Positions 1 through 8,733 of a stretch of 30,628 nt of DNA are shown here, one piece after another; the first letter of the stretch is position 1, and every line of letters starts with the position of its first letter. The position numbers were made by a program, and so were the translations under genes. The notes under the pieces are model-generated. The model was not told the DNA's origin and made no database searches. It saw only the letters and a list, made by a program, of their open reading frames with translations. The DNA is from a virus. Location of the stretch: IMG/VR virus record IMGVR_UViG_3300032236_000115, positions 1 to 30,628 of that record; one strand, given 5' to 3'.

Positions 1-123
1 AAAAGCCCAATGCGTATCCTTTGCGCTCGGGAATTCATGACCTCGATGCGGGATTCCGTCCACAAGTTGCTGTGCGACCAAATCGAATCCCTTGGCTTGC
101 TAGGCTTCTATGAGATTACCCAG
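1..123. repeat. Left copy of 123-bp terminal direct repeat
   Basis: This stretch is identical base for base to 30506-30628. It lies inside the large terminase gene and keeps its reading frame, so it is best read as the overlap of a circular or circularly permuted assembly rather than a true internal duplication. The implied unit length is 30,505 bp. A genuine short terminal redundancy cannot be excluded from sequence alone. Confidence 0.95.
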
Positions 124-1125
124 ACAAGCATTCGAGGCAAGAATGGGACTGAGTTTGCCTTTGCCGGCCTAAAGAACAACATTGCAAACATCAAATCCTA
201 TGAAGGCGTGGACATTTGTTGGGTGGAAGAAGCCCAAACGGTAAGCCGGTTATCCTGGAATGTCTTAATTCCCACCATTCGTAAACAGGACTCAGAGATA
301 TGGGTTTCGTTCAATCCTGAACTAGAAACAGATGAGACTTACCAGCGGTTTGTGCTAAAGCCACCCGAGGATTGCATCCAAATCAAGATCAACTGGTCGG
401 ACAATCCTTGGTTTCCTGACACGCTGCGCTTAGAGAAAGATGCGCTCAAACTACGCGATGAGGAAGCCTATAACCAAGTCTGGGAAGGTTTGTGCCGCCA
501 GACGGTAGATGGAGCCATCTTTGCCAAAGAAATGCAGCAGGCCGACAAGGATGGACGCATCTGCCGTGTACCGTATGACGCTACAAAGCCCGTCCACGCT
601 GTTTTTGACCTTGGCTGGTCGGATAGCACGGCCATTTGGTTTCTCCAATTTGTAGGCATGGAAACCCGCCTTATTCGGTACATTGAGGACAGTCAGAAGA
701 CAATCAGCTACTATCTGGCGACCATGCAGACCTTTGGCTATGTCTACGACAAGATATGGCTACCGCACGATGCGGAGAATAAAACACTCGCCGCGGCTGG
801 GCGATCGATTGACGATATTGTGCGGGCGGCAGGGTACAAAACGACCATTTTGCCCAAAGTTCCAATTGTTGACTCGATCAACGCTGCTAGGACAATATTC
901 CCATCTTGCTACTTTGACCGCGAACACGCTGCGGACGGGATTAACTGTCTGAGACACTACCGCTACGAGGTAGACCTCGAAACAGGCCAATTCAGCCGCA
1001 ACCCTTTGCACGACCACTATTCCCACGGCGCAGATGCTTTTAGGTATATTGCGCTTATGATTACTGAGCCAACCAAGCGCAAGAAACAGGCAATAGTTGC
1101 TACTGCCGGTGGTTGGATGGCATAA
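1..1125 (+). CDS. terL: Terminase large subunit, 3' part (gene crosses the contig ends)
   Basis: This is the continuation of the gene that starts at 30356; joined across the circle it gives 424 residues. The ATG at 10 is residue 54 of the full protein, not the start. TerL is the ATPase and nuclease that pumps DNA into the prohead and cuts it. The Walker B-like segment VDICWVEEA falls at about residues 120-128 of the full protein, with the EE pair as catalytic candidates. The nuclease half shows DLGWSDST (D253, D258), a D in LPHDAENKT (D307) and D395 in YSHGADAFRY. The ATPase half closely resembles the Sf6 gp2 type, a headful packager. The portal gene follows after 10 bases, as usual. TerL identity is secure; headful packaging is inferred from the family. 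Confidence 0.96.
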   Translation, partial: KSPMRILCAREFMTSMRDSVHKLLCDQIESLGLLGFYEITQTSIRGKNGTEFAFAGLKNNIANIKSYEGVDICWVEEAQTVSRLSWNVLIPTIRKQDSEIWVSFNPELETDETYQRFVLKPPEDCIQIKINWSDNPWFPDTLRLEKDALKLRDEEAYNQVWEGLCRQTVDGAIFAKEMQQADKDGRICRVPYDATKPVHAVFDLGWSDSTAIWFLQFVGMETRLIRYIEDSQKTISYYLATMQTFGYVYDKIWLPHDAENKTLAAAGRSIDDIVRAAGYKTTILPKVPIVDSINAARTIFPSCYFDREHAADGINCLRHYRYEVDLETGQFSRNPLHDHYSHGADAFRYIALMITEPTKRKKQAIVATAGGWMA

Positions 1126-1135
1126 TAGGATTTAT

Positions 1136-3256
1136 ATGGCATACCAACCCACAGGGTTTGACCCACGAATCGCAGAAGCGCAGAAGTTCTGGCGTTTGGT
1201 GAATGATGCTGACTCTATGAATAGAGCAGAGGCATTGCAAGACATTAAATTTGCTGCTGGTGACCAATGGCCCGTAGAGATTCAAAACTCGCGCAATGTC
1301 GAAGCGCGGCCTTGCCTGACCATCAATAAGATTGATTCCTATGTGCGCCAGGTGACCAATCAGCAGCGGATGCAGCGACCCCGCATCAAAGTTCATCCAG
1401 TCAATAACCTTGCCGACTACAAGATTGCTCAAGTGATTGAGGGCATTACCCGCCACATCGAAGTCAATTCCGCTGCGGATACTGCCTACGACACCGCTTT
1501 TGATTACGCTGTGCGGATGGGCTGGGGATTTTGGCGGTTAAACACTCGCTATGTCAGCGAAACAAGTTTTGACCAAGAAATTTACATCGACACGATTGAC
1601 AACCCGTTCACGGTTTATTTCGATCCCAATTCTGTTTTGCCTGATGGCTCGGATGCAGAGCGATGCCTAATCACCACGGTGATGGACAAAAAGATTTTCA
1701 AAGAGCATTATCCCGATGCGGATGATGGCGCAAACTTTACCCAACGGTCAACCGGCGATGACACCGCAAGCTGGGTAACCAAAGAGGATATTAGGGTTGC
1801 TGAGTTTTTCTACATTGAGCGTAAGCGGGAAAAACTCTATCATCTAAGCGATGGGACAGCCCAATTTGCAGACTCTGACCGTTTCTTTGAGCGCGTAGAA
1901 GCTGCTGGCCTCACCGTGATTGACGAACGTGAATCATTCCGCAAGTCGGTTAAATGGGTCAAGATGACCGCAATGGAAATCTTAGAGGAAAAGACTTGGG
2001 CGGGGAAATATATTCCTGTTGTGCCTTGTTATGGCGCTCAAGTTATCGTAGATGACAAACGGAAAAAGTACGGCCTGGTGCGGTTTGCTAAAGACCCGCA
2101 GCGGATGTATAACTTCTGGCGCACCTCAATGACTGAGAGCATTGCGCTGGCTCCCAAAGCCAAGTGGCTGCTTGCCGAAGGCCAGGACGAAGGCCACGAG
2201 AACGAATGGGCATTGGCTAACATTAAGTCTAGCCCTGTCCTGCGCTACAAACAGAAAGACATTGAGGGCCAACCGGCTCCAGTTCCCGTTCGACTACAGC
2301 CCGAGCCGCCGCCGATGGGCATCATGGAAGCCGCTGGCGCGATTTCCGCTGATTTGCAGATGGTTCTCGGAATCATGGATCCCAACCAATTGCCTAGCGG
2401 GAATATCTCGGGTAAGGCTTTGGCTGGTCAACAGAATCAAGTGGATTTGTCGAACTTCCACTTCTTTGACAACATGACCCGCAGCATTCGGCATACCGGC
2501 AAGATCATTCTTGACCTGATTCCGCATATCTACGACACCGAGCGCGTGATGCGGATTATTGGCTCAGATGGTCAGCCAGACATGACCACGATTAACCAGC
2601 GCAATGAAATTGGCGAAGTTCTGAACGATGTGACTGTCGGCGAATACGATGTGGTGATGGATACTGGCCCAGGCTTCCAAAGCCGCCGCCAGCAAGCAGT
2701 CGAGGCCATGATGCCGCTGCTATCAGGCAATGAGCAGTTATTTAATATTGCTGGTGACCTAGTGTTCCGCAACATGGATTTCCCTGGCGCAGATGTGATT
2801 GCTGACCGGCTGGCTGCGATGAACCCAATGGCGCAGATTGATGCTAAATCAGATGTGCCGCCACAAGTTCAGATGGAATTGGCGCAAGCTAAACAACAGA
2901 TGCAGCAGATGCAACAGCAACTGCAAGCCGCACAGTTGGAGATTAACAATCGTGCTCAAGTGCAACAAATTCGTGAAGAAGGTGCAACCAAGCGCAAGCT
3001 GCTGGATGTAACCGCACGGGCGCACAATACTGAAACAATGGCAGAAGTAAAGGTTAACGACCAAAATACTCGCGCCATTACAAGCCAAAACAAAACAGAG
3101 ATTGAGGCAATTGTGGATTTAATGCTGCACCGCATGGATACAGCCCGTTTAACCCAAGAGATTGACCGCAGGAATGCGGAACAGGCACAATATGCACAGT
3201 TTGCCGAAAAGGATATTGCACAAGGTGCAAGCCCATTTTTACAACCAATGCAATGA
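1136..3256 (+). CDS. P22-like portal protein
   Basis: A 706-residue protein forming the dodecameric DNA gate at one capsid vertex, where the terminase docks and the tail attaches. The N-terminal region has the P22 gp1-type signature: FDPRIAEAQKFW, then FAAGDQWP, then RPCLTINKIDSYVRQVTNQQR at about residues 55-75. P22 gp1 is about 725 residues. The C-terminal part (about residues 575-650) is a Gln-rich predicted coiled coil (QQMQQMQQQLQAAQ), corresponding to the helical barrel of P22-like portals. An in-frame ATG at 1097 exists inside terL, but the ATG at 1136 is preceded by TAGGA at 1126-1130 and gives MAYQPTGFDP, so I prefer it. It sits between terL and the scaffold gene. Confidence 0.95.
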   Translation: MAYQPTGFDPRIAEAQKFWRLVNDADSMNRAEALQDIKFAAGDQWPVEIQNSRNVEARPCLTINKIDSYVRQVTNQQRMQRPRIKVHPVNNLADYKIAQVIEGITRHIEVNSAADTAYDTAFDYAVRMGWGFWRLNTRYVSETSFDQEIYIDTIDNPFTVYFDPNSVLPDGSDAERCLITTVMDKKIFKEHYPDADDGANFTQRSTGDDTASWVTKEDIRVAEFFYIERKREKLYHLSDGTAQFADSDRFFERVEAAGLTVIDERESFRKSVKWVKMTAMEILEEKTWAGKYIPVVPCYGAQVIVDDKRKKYGLVRFAKDPQRMYNFWRTSMTESIALAPKAKWLLAEGQDEGHENEWALANIKSSPVLRYKQKDIEGQPAPVPVRLQPEPPPMGIMEAAGAISADLQMVLGIMDPNQLPSGNISGKALAGQQNQVDLSNFHFFDNMTRSIRHTGKIILDLIPHIYDTERVMRIIGSDGQPDMTTINQRNEIGEVLNDVTVGEYDVVMDTGPGFQSRRQQAVEAMMPLLSGNEQLFNIAGDLVFRNMDFPGADVIADRLAAMNPMAQIDAKSDVPPQVQMELAQAKQQMQQMQQQLQAAQLEINNRAQVQQIREEGATKRKLLDVTARAHNTETMAEVKVNDQNTRAITSQNKTEIEAIVDLMLHRMDTARLTQEIDRRNAEQAQYAQFAEKDIAQGASPFLQPMQ

Positions 3257-3318
3257 TTTAGGGTTAAAGCCCAAAACAGTACCAGTAATGTTAACTGGGT
3301 AAATTCTTAGGGAAACCT

Positions 3319-4203
3319 ATGACGGAAGAAGTAAAAGTCGCTGCTAACGTGGTGACTAGCGAAAATTTAGCTGAATTTAACGCCAAACGATTGGGTTTAG
3401 CTGACCGCGAGGCGGTAGTTGAGGCAACTCCTATCGAGCCGCAAGAGCAGAGTGAACCAGTAGAAGCGAAAGAAGAAGCGACAGCGACAGAGGATAGAAA
3501 ACAGAATCCAAAGTTGGAGAAGCGTTTTTCAGAGATTACTAAGCAACGAGAGGCCGCACGGGAAGAAGCCCGTAAGGAGCGCGAAGCAAGGGAAGCACTG
3601 GAAGCTAGGCTAAAGGAAGTTGAGGCCAAGAGCGCACCACAGGAAGCCCCTAAAGCTGACAATGGTGAACCCCAGCCAAATCAATTTACTGATATGTACG
3701 AATACGCGAAAGCGTTGACGGATTATCAGGTTGAAAAGCGAATGTTGGAGATTGAGACAAGGAAACAGGCAGAGCAACAACAGAACGAAAAGAAACAAGT
3801 AATTGATTCATTCGTGAAGCGGGTTGAAGCTGCTAAGGCAAGTTTGCCAGACTTTGATGAGATGGTTGGTAGCGCGGACGTTACTGTAAGTAATGAAGTG
3901 CGCGATGCAATCTGGGAATCAGATGTCGGCCCGCAAATCTTGTATCACCTTGCCGAAAATCCTGACGTTGCTGAAAAATTGAAATCAATGTCCGTAGCCG
4001 CCGCTAACCGATTTATTGGCAAACTGGAGGCCCAATTTGAGCCTCAGACAAAGCCTGTTGTTGAAAAGAGTAGAGCGCCTGCACCGATTAATCCTATTCG
4101 GTCAGCAGCTAATGGAAGGGATGTGTCTTTGATAACCGATAATAAGTTTCAAGGGACATATCAACAATGGAAAGCTGCTCGGTTGGCAGGACGAATTCGG
4201 TAA
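3319..4203 (+). CDS. Scaffolding protein
   Basis: A 294-residue, highly charged protein in the canonical scaffold position between portal and coat. The N-terminal third is rich in Glu, Ala and Lys, with a long predicted coiled coil at about residues 60-110 (KQREAAREEARKEREA) and a second helical stretch near 130-170 rich in Gln, Glu and Lys. The C-terminus is basic and ends in LAGRIR, as expected of a region that contacts the inner coat shell. P22 gp8 has a similar length (303) and character. Scaffolds direct prohead assembly and leave before packaging. The start follows TAGGGAAACCT at the right spacing. The call rests on position, composition and length rather than on a sharp motif. Confidence 0.88.
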   Translation: MTEEVKVAANVVTSENLAEFNAKRLGLADREAVVEATPIEPQEQSEPVEAKEEATATEDRKQNPKLEKRFSEITKQREAAREEARKEREAREALEARLKEVEAKSAPQEAPKADNGEPQPNQFTDMYEYAKALTDYQVEKRMLEIETRKQAEQQQNEKKQVIDSFVKRVEAAKASLPDFDEMVGSADVTVSNEVRDAIWESDVGPQILYHLAENPDVAEKLKSMSVAAANRFIGKLEAQFEPQTKPVVEKSRAPAPINPIRSAANGRDVSLITDNKFQGTYQQWKAARLAGRIR

Positions 4204-4228
4204 TTAACTTTTTTTTAAGGAAATCAAA

Positions 4229-5476
4229 ATGAGCAATAATCTGCTTACTATTTCCATGATCACCAACGAAGCGTTGATGGTTTTGGAAAACGAGTTGACA
4301 TTTTCGAGCGAAGTCGATCGTAACTATGATGATCAATTCGCTGTTACTGGTGCGAAAATTGGCGCGACCTTGAATGTTCGCCGCCCTGGTCGTTTCATTG
4401 GTACATCTGGCCCTGCTTTGAACGTTGAAGACTTCAACGAGACGAGCGTTCCTGTTACCTTGTCGACCCAGTTCCACGTTGATACCCAGTTCACCACTCA
4501 GGACTTGGCATTGTCGTTGGATCAGTTCTCGGATCGCGTTCTTAAGCCCGCCGTGGCTGCTGTAGCTAACAAGATCGACTTTGACGGTCTGACTATGGCT
4601 AAGAACAACACCGCGAATATCGTCGGTACTGCTGGTACTCCTCCTACGTCTTTGCTCACCTACCTCACGGCTGGTGCGTATCTGGACGCTGAAGGCGCAC
4701 CACGCGATGGTCGCCGTTCGTGCATTGTTGAGCCTTTCACCGGCGCAACTATTGTCGATTCGCTGAAAGGTCTGTTTGTGCCTAACGCAACGATTGCCAA
4801 GCAATACGAGCGCGGCCTGATGGGTAAAGACAGCGCAGGCATGACCTGGAAAATGGATCAAAACGTTGTTAATCAAACGTTCGGTTCGTACTCCACCGCT
4901 ACTTTGGCTTGCGATACTACGACCGGCACTGGTTTCCTGACCAGCGGCTGGGCGCAGACTTCCACCATTGCGCTGACCGCTACCACCGCTACCGCTGGCC
5001 TCCAAGTTGGCGACGTGATCCAAATTGCAAACGTTTATGCGGTCAACCCGCAGAACCGTTCCGCATATGGTTCGGGCAAACTGCGTAACTTTGTGGTGAC
5101 CGCTGCCGCTACTGTTGCGACCTCTGGAACTACCTCGGTTACTGTCAGCCCCGCTGTCATCTCCGCTGGTCAATTCCAAAACGTCAGCATCACTAGCACC
5201 AGTTCCACCGCTGTTGTTACTCCGTTTAACAAGACCGGCGTTGTTTCTCCGCAAAACATTGTCATGCACAAAAATGCGTTTTGCTTGGCAACGGCTGACC
5301 TCGAGCTGCCTGACGGAGTCCATTTTGCGGGTCGTGCATCTGACCGTGAACTGGGTCTGTCGTTGCGTGTTGTGCGTCAATACACTATCAACAACGATTC
5401 GATTCCGACTCGCGTTGATGTTCTCTACGGTTGGGCGCCTCTGTATCCAGAGTTGGCCTGCCGTGTTGCAGCTTAA
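4229..5476 (+). CDS. Major capsid (coat) protein, P22 gp5-like
   Basis: A 415-residue coat subunit of the HK97 fold, P22 branch (P22 gp5 is 430). The start MSNNLLTISMITNEAL and the next segment with LENELTFSSEVDRNYDDQF match the P22 coat family, and the motif TLNVRRPGRF is typical. Residues about 215-340 are a Thr, Ala and Val-rich beta region (LQVGDVIQIANVYAVN) at the position of the P22 inserted I-domain. The C-terminus ends in LYGWAPLYPELACRVAA, characteristic of the group. An AAGG at 4217-4220 precedes the ATG. Codon use is noticeably biased, as expected for the most highly expressed gene, which also creates a long meaningless antisense frame. A small structural gene and a terminator follow. 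Confidence 0.96.
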   Translation: MSNNLLTISMITNEALMVLENELTFSSEVDRNYDDQFAVTGAKIGATLNVRRPGRFIGTSGPALNVEDFNETSVPVTLSTQFHVDTQFTTQDLALSLDQFSDRVLKPAVAAVANKIDFDGLTMAKNNTANIVGTAGTPPTSLLTYLTAGAYLDAEGAPRDGRRSCIVEPFTGATIVDSLKGLFVPNATIAKQYERGLMGKDSAGMTWKMDQNVVNQTFGSYSTATLACDTTTGTGFLTSGWAQTSTIALTATTATAGLQVGDVIQIANVYAVNPQNRSAYGSGKLRNFVVTAAATVATSGTTSVTVSPAVISAGQFQNVSITSTSSTAVVTPFNKTGVVSPQNIVMHKNAFCLATADLELPDGVHFAGRASDRELGLSLRVVRQYTINNDSIPTRVDVLYGWAPLYPELACRVAA

Positions 5477-5493
5477 TTTAAGGAGAATGAATA

Positions 5494-5916
5494 ATGGCTA
5501 ATCCAGGCGCAGCATCCACCACTACGAACCATCCTAGTCAGTTGGCAACCAATCAGGCTTTGCGCTTGATTGCCTCTGCACAGGGTGTTAACCTCAACCT
5601 AGTTGCCGACACAATCGCACCAATCTTGGTGTCGGGCCGTGTCAGCGTTCAAAGCATCATTGTGACCAATGCGTCCATCAGCTTGGATACTGCTTATTTG
5701 GCAGTGTATACAGGCCCTGGCGCTACTGGCACGGCAGTTAAATCTGCTTATGCTTTGTCGGGCAACACTACCGCCGCGAAAACAATTGTGACCGCAGCAA
5801 CATCTACCGATGCTGTTACGGGCACTCCTCTGTATATTCGCAACACTACCGTTCAAGGCGCAGCGGCTACCGCCGATGTGTTCATCTACGGTTACGACCT
5901 GACTTTCCTGCCTTAA
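5494..5916 (+). CDS. Small beta-rich structural protein, possible head decoration
   Basis: A 140-residue protein immediately after the coat gene, with a strong AAGGAG site just upstream. It is rich in Thr, Ala, Val and Ser, with repeated short hydrophobic beta-strand patterns (SVQSIIVTNASI, TAYLAVYTG, PLYIRNTTVQG, FIYGYDLTFLP), no membrane segment and no cysteine. This is the profile of a virion surface protein such as a decoration or head-fibre subunit. Its position between coat and terminator predicts high-level co-expression with the coat. I recognise no named family, so the decoration role is inference from context and composition; a head-completion role is also possible. Confidence 0.7.
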   Translation: MANPGAASTTTNHPSQLATNQALRLIASAQGVNLNLVADTIAPILVSGRVSVQSIIVTNASISLDTAYLAVYTGPGATGTAVKSAYALSGNTTAAKTIVTAATSTDAVTGTPLYIRNTTVQGAAATADVFIYGYDLTFLP

Positions 5917-5933
5917 AACGGCGTGAAATCATG

Positions 5934-5967
5934 AAAAGGGCCACTCTCAAAAGGGGTGGCCTTTTTT
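5934..5967 (+). terminator. Rho-independent terminator after coat operon
   Basis: The arm GGCCAC at 5939-5944 pairs with GTGGCC at 5956-5961, extended outwards by a G-T wobble and four A-T pairs, and is followed by TTTTTT at 5962-5967. It sits 17 bases after the stop of the small structural gene and before the gene at 6008. It would reduce read-through from the highly expressed coat genes into the tail genes. Confidence 0.85.
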
Positions 5968-5978
5968 CTTTTGAAGCA

Positions 5979-5990
5979 TATAATTTGACA
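5979..5990 (+). promoter_or_regulatory. Weak promoter candidate restarting transcription after the terminator
   Basis: A perfect TATAAT lies at 5979-5984, directly downstream of the terminator, with TTGACA at 5985-5990. They are in the wrong order to act as one promoter. TATAAT has no good -35 at 16-18 bases upstream (that space is the terminator stem), and TTGACA has no good -10 downstream. One box may still contribute to re-initiation for the tail genes, but the evidence is thin. Confidence 0.25.
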
Positions 5991-6007
5991 ATCAGAAAGG
6001 GATCACC

Positions 6008-6271
6008 ATGTCCAACTATGCGTATGTAACCGCTACTGGTAACATCAAAAATGCGCCAGGCAAGATTAAAGGCATTTTTGTATCTGCCGCCTCTTCCACG
6101 CCAACCATTGCTGTTTACGATTCCCAAAATACGGGAACAGGCGCAACGGTGCTGGCAACATTCACACCAACTGCTGCAACCAATTACAACTTTTTAGATG
6201 GAATTAACGTAGCAAACGGGATTTATGTTGTGATTGGCGGGACTGTAGGCGCAACCGTGTATTACGAGTAA
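6008..6271 (+). CDS. Small beta-rich virion-like protein
   Basis: An 87-residue protein of unknown family between the terminator and the gp4-like tail gene. It has alternating hydrophobic and Thr/Ser residues ([54 protein letters not shown]), consistent with a small all-beta fold such as those found as decoration or fibre-accessory proteins. No cysteines, signal peptide or membrane helix are visible. GAAAGGGATCACC before the ATG gives a good ribosome site. The next gene begins four bases after its stop, so the two are probably co-translated. A structural role is inferred only from position and composition. Confidence 0.65.
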   Translation: MSNYAYVTATGNIKNAPGKIKGIFVSAASSTPTIAVYDSQNTGTGATVLATFTPTAATNYNFLDGINVANGIYVVIGGTVGATVYYE

Positions 6272-6275
6272 AAAA

Positions 6276-7244
6276 ATGACAACGCCGCTTGACATCATTA
6301 GCCGTGCCATGAAAGACATCGGCGCATTAGCCGCCGGTGAAGTGCCAACAGCGGACGAGGCACAAGATGCGCTCGATATGCTCAATGACATGGTGGCGCA
6401 ATGGTCGAACGAAAACATGATGGTCTTTTATAAGACCGAAATCATTTTTAACACCGTTCAAAACACCGTTCAATACACACTTGGCCCAGGTGGATCAGTA
6501 GGCGCGTCTTTTACCGGCTCAATTAGCGGCTCAACTTTGACAGTAACCGCGATTACGGCAGGCGCTATCACAATGGGGATGACTCTTAGCGGCACGGGAA
6601 TCACCGCAGGAACGACCATTGTGGCCTTTAATACGGGCGCGGGCGGTAATGTGAATGAAGCTGGTACTTATACGGTCAGCATTCCGCAAACGGCTTCTAG
6701 CACTACTATTTCAGCCTATTACGAACGTCCATTGACCATTGAATCAGGCTTTGTGCGGGTTTCTACTATGCAGGGCGGCACAAGCGTTGCGGGTGGGTAC
6801 TTGGATTATCCCTTGGCTATTTTGAGCCTTGAGGAATACGAGTCTTTGGGCATCAAGCAGCTAAATGGCCCGTGGGCAAAGATGATTTACTACCAGCCTA
6901 GTGAGACTTTGGGGACGATTTACTGTTATCCCAATCCAGCGCAAGGCCAGTTGCACTTGTTCACTCAGACCATCTTTAGACAATTTCAAACGCTTGCCGA
7001 CACAATTACCTTGCCGCAAGGTTATAACAATGCCTTGCGATGGTGTCTTGCAGAGCGCCTATTGCCAATGTATGGGAAATCTAGTCAGGTGCAGATTGCC
7101 ATGATTACAGGTTATGCCGCACAAGCTAAGGCTACGGTTAAGCGCACAAATATGCGGCCTCCACAAGTGGCGCGTTATCCTGATTCTTTGATGATGGGCA
7201 AGGCAAAAGACGCTGGTTTTATCATGGATGGCGGTTTCCGCTAA
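6276..7244 (+). CDS. Tail accessory (head completion) protein, P22 gp4-like, with inserted beta domain
   Basis: A 322-residue protein. Residues 1-60 and 150-322 match the P22 gp4-type tail accessory factor that plugs onto the portal and completes the head: the N-terminal helical pattern ([20 protein letters not shown], then [12 protein letters not shown]), and later [19 protein letters not shown] and a C-terminal basic region. Residues about 76-148 interrupt this with a Gly/Thr/Ser-rich beta segment containing [15 protein letters not shown] and EAGTYTVS, a module I know from many phage structural proteins. P22 gp4 itself is only 166 residues, so the insertion and longer C-terminus explain the size. 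No clear Shine-Dalgarno precedes the ATG; translation may be coupled to the upstream gene. Confidence 0.85.
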   Translation: MTTPLDIISRAMKDIGALAAGEVPTADEAQDALDMLNDMVAQWSNENMMVFYKTEIIFNTVQNTVQYTLGPGGSVGASFTGSISGSTLTVTAITAGAITMGMTLSGTGITAGTTIVAFNTGAGGNVNEAGTYTVSIPQTASSTTISAYYERPLTIESGFVRVSTMQGGTSVAGGYLDYPLAILSLEEYESLGIKQLNGPWAKMIYYQPSETLGTIYCYPNPAQGQLHLFTQTIFRQFQTLADTITLPQGYNNALRWCLAERLLPMYGKSSQVQIAMITGYAAQAKATVKRTNMRPPQVARYPDSLMMGKAKDAGFIMDGGFR

Positions 7245-7254
7245 AGGCTAAAAA

Positions 7255-8733
7255 ATGTCTGATTTTGGCTTTGTTGGCACGTCTTACACAACACCATCTA
7301 TTTATCAGGATGGTCAAGAATGCATCAATTTTTTTGCAGAAATTGACCCAACTAAGCAGCCTGGTGATCGAGGAATTGTTGCGCTTTATCCAACTCCAGG
7401 GCTTACTTTGCAGACTCAACTTGTCTCAGGTCAAGTTCGTGGTTTGCATACAATGTCAGGAGAGCAAATCCTTATTGCTGTGTCTGGACAATACGTATAC
7501 CAAATTAATACCTTGATGGTTGCGACTCAGATAGGAACATTAACAACCAATACAGGTCAAGTTTCAATTTCTGACAATATTGATTCATCCAATGGGTTAA
7601 CTGCTTACATTGTTGATGGGCCAAATCGGTATACATGGGTTGTTGCGACTAACACTTTTACAACTTTGCCAAGCACGGATGGCCCGTGGCAAGGTGCATC
7701 CGTTGTGGATGTAGTGGACAACTACAACATCTATAACGAGCCTGGCACACAAAATTGGGGATGCACAGATTTAGGTTCAAGCCTATCAACAGGTGCGCTT
7801 TATGGCTCCGCTGATGGTTCTTCCGATCTCTTGGTGACGCTTATCGTTGACCGTCGCCAAGTCTATTTGCTTGGGGAAGTGACCACCGAAGTATGGACAG
7901 ATGTGGGAAATGTAATCTCAGGAATTACAACTTTTCCATTTCAGCGCGTGCCAGGAACATCAAGTCAGTCAGGCATTGGCGCAGCGTTTTCTTTAGCACG
8001 ATTTGGTGGTTCATTTGCTTGTGTAGCAAAAGACACAAGAGGCGATGCCACTATTCTTCAAATGAATGGTTATCAATGGCAACGTTTGTCAACTCATGCG
8101 GTTGAACAATCTTTGTTAGGTCAAGTTACGTCAGATGCTGTGGCCTATACCTATCAGATTGAAGGCCATGAAATGTATGTTTGCACTTTTCCTAGCGTTG
8201 GCGATTATGGGCTGACATGGGTTTACGATGGGTCTACAAAATCATGGCACAAATGGCTATCTTGGGATTCTAATCTTGCTGTTTACAAGCGCCATCGTTC
8301 TAATTGTGGCGCATATTTCAATGGAATGTATGTTGTTGGCGACTATGAAAACGGCAAAATTTATAGTGTTGATAATGAAGTTTATACGGAAGATGGGGCA
8401 ACCATTCGTCGTCTGCGCCGTGCAGTTCATATAACAAGTGATCTTGAACGTCAATATTTTGAGTCATTTCAAATTCAATTTCAACCAGGCGTTGGGCTCA
8501 ACACAGGCCAAGGCCAAAATCCACAGGCAATGTTGCGTTGGTCTAATGATGGTGGTAGCACTTACTCAAATGAGCATTGGGTAAGCATTGGCGCAATGGG
8601 ACAATACGCAAACCGTGCTTTATGGCGGAGGCTCGGATGGTCGCGTGATCGAATCTTTGAAGTTGCTATTTCTGACCCTGTTAAAGCGGTAATTATCTCA
8701 GCGGAGTTAAAAGCCAGCAAAGGGGAAAATTGA
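7255..8733 (+). CDS. Tail hub / packaged-DNA stabilisation protein, P22 gp10-like
   Basis: A 492-residue protein of the P22 gp10 type (472 residues in P22), which forms the hub between the gp4-like factor and the distal tail and keeps the packaged DNA from leaking. Recognisable features are the N-terminal CINFFAEIDP and ALYPTPGL segments and repeated beta-strand blocks like those of propeller proteins (LYGSADGSSDLLVTLIVDRR, QVYLLGEVTTEVW). Towards the C-terminus are LRWSNDGGSTYSNE and RRLGWSRDRIFEVAISDPVK. The last motif is shared with P22-type stabilisation proteins and many podovirus hubs. AAAGG precedes the start, and the stop TGA overlaps the ATG of the next gene by one base. Confidence 0.9.
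   Translation: MSDFGFVGTSYTTPSIYQDGQECINFFAEIDPTKQPGDRGIVALYPTPGLTLQTQLVSGQVRGLHTMSGEQILIAVSGQYVYQINTLMVATQIGTLTTNTGQVSISDNIDSSNGLTAYIVDGPNRYTWVVATNTFTTLPSTDGPWQGASVVDVVDNYNIYNEPGTQNWGCTDLGSSLSTGALYGSADGSSDLLVTLIVDRRQVYLLGEVTTEVWTDVGNVISGITTFPFQRVPGTSSQSGIGAAFSLARFGGSFACVAKDTRGDATILQMNGYQWQRLSTHAVEQSLLGQVTSDAVAYTYQIEGHEMYVCTFPSVGDYGLTWVYDGSTKSWHKWLSWDSNLAVYKRHRSNCGAYFNGMYVVGDYENGKIYSVDNEVYTEDGATIRRLRRAVHITSDLERQYFESFQIQFQPGVGLNTGQGQNPQAMLRWSNDGGSTYSNEHWVSIGAMGQYANRALWRRLGWSRDRIFEVAISDPVKAVIISAELKASKGEN

Noticed and set aside
1097-1135. Upstream in-frame ATG for the portal
   Set aside because: It overlaps the end of terL, adds 13 residues atypical for the family and has no ribosome site, whereas 1136 follows TAGGA and begins with the conserved segment.
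3276-3304. Hairpin TACCAGT/ACTGGGTA as a terminator between portal and scaffold
   Set aside because: It needs a bulge, has no T-run and would separate co-expressed capsid genes; too weak to annotate.
4109-5380. 423-residue open frame antisense to the coat gene
   Set aside because: It lies wholly within the strongly codon-biased coat gene, starts and ends inside genes on the other strand, has low-complexity Arg/Ser/Gly composition and no ribosome site or known motif.
5979-5990. Perfect TATAAT and TTGACA as a strong promoter
   Set aside because: They are in reverse order and neither has a partner box at proper spacing; kept only as a low-confidence candidate.
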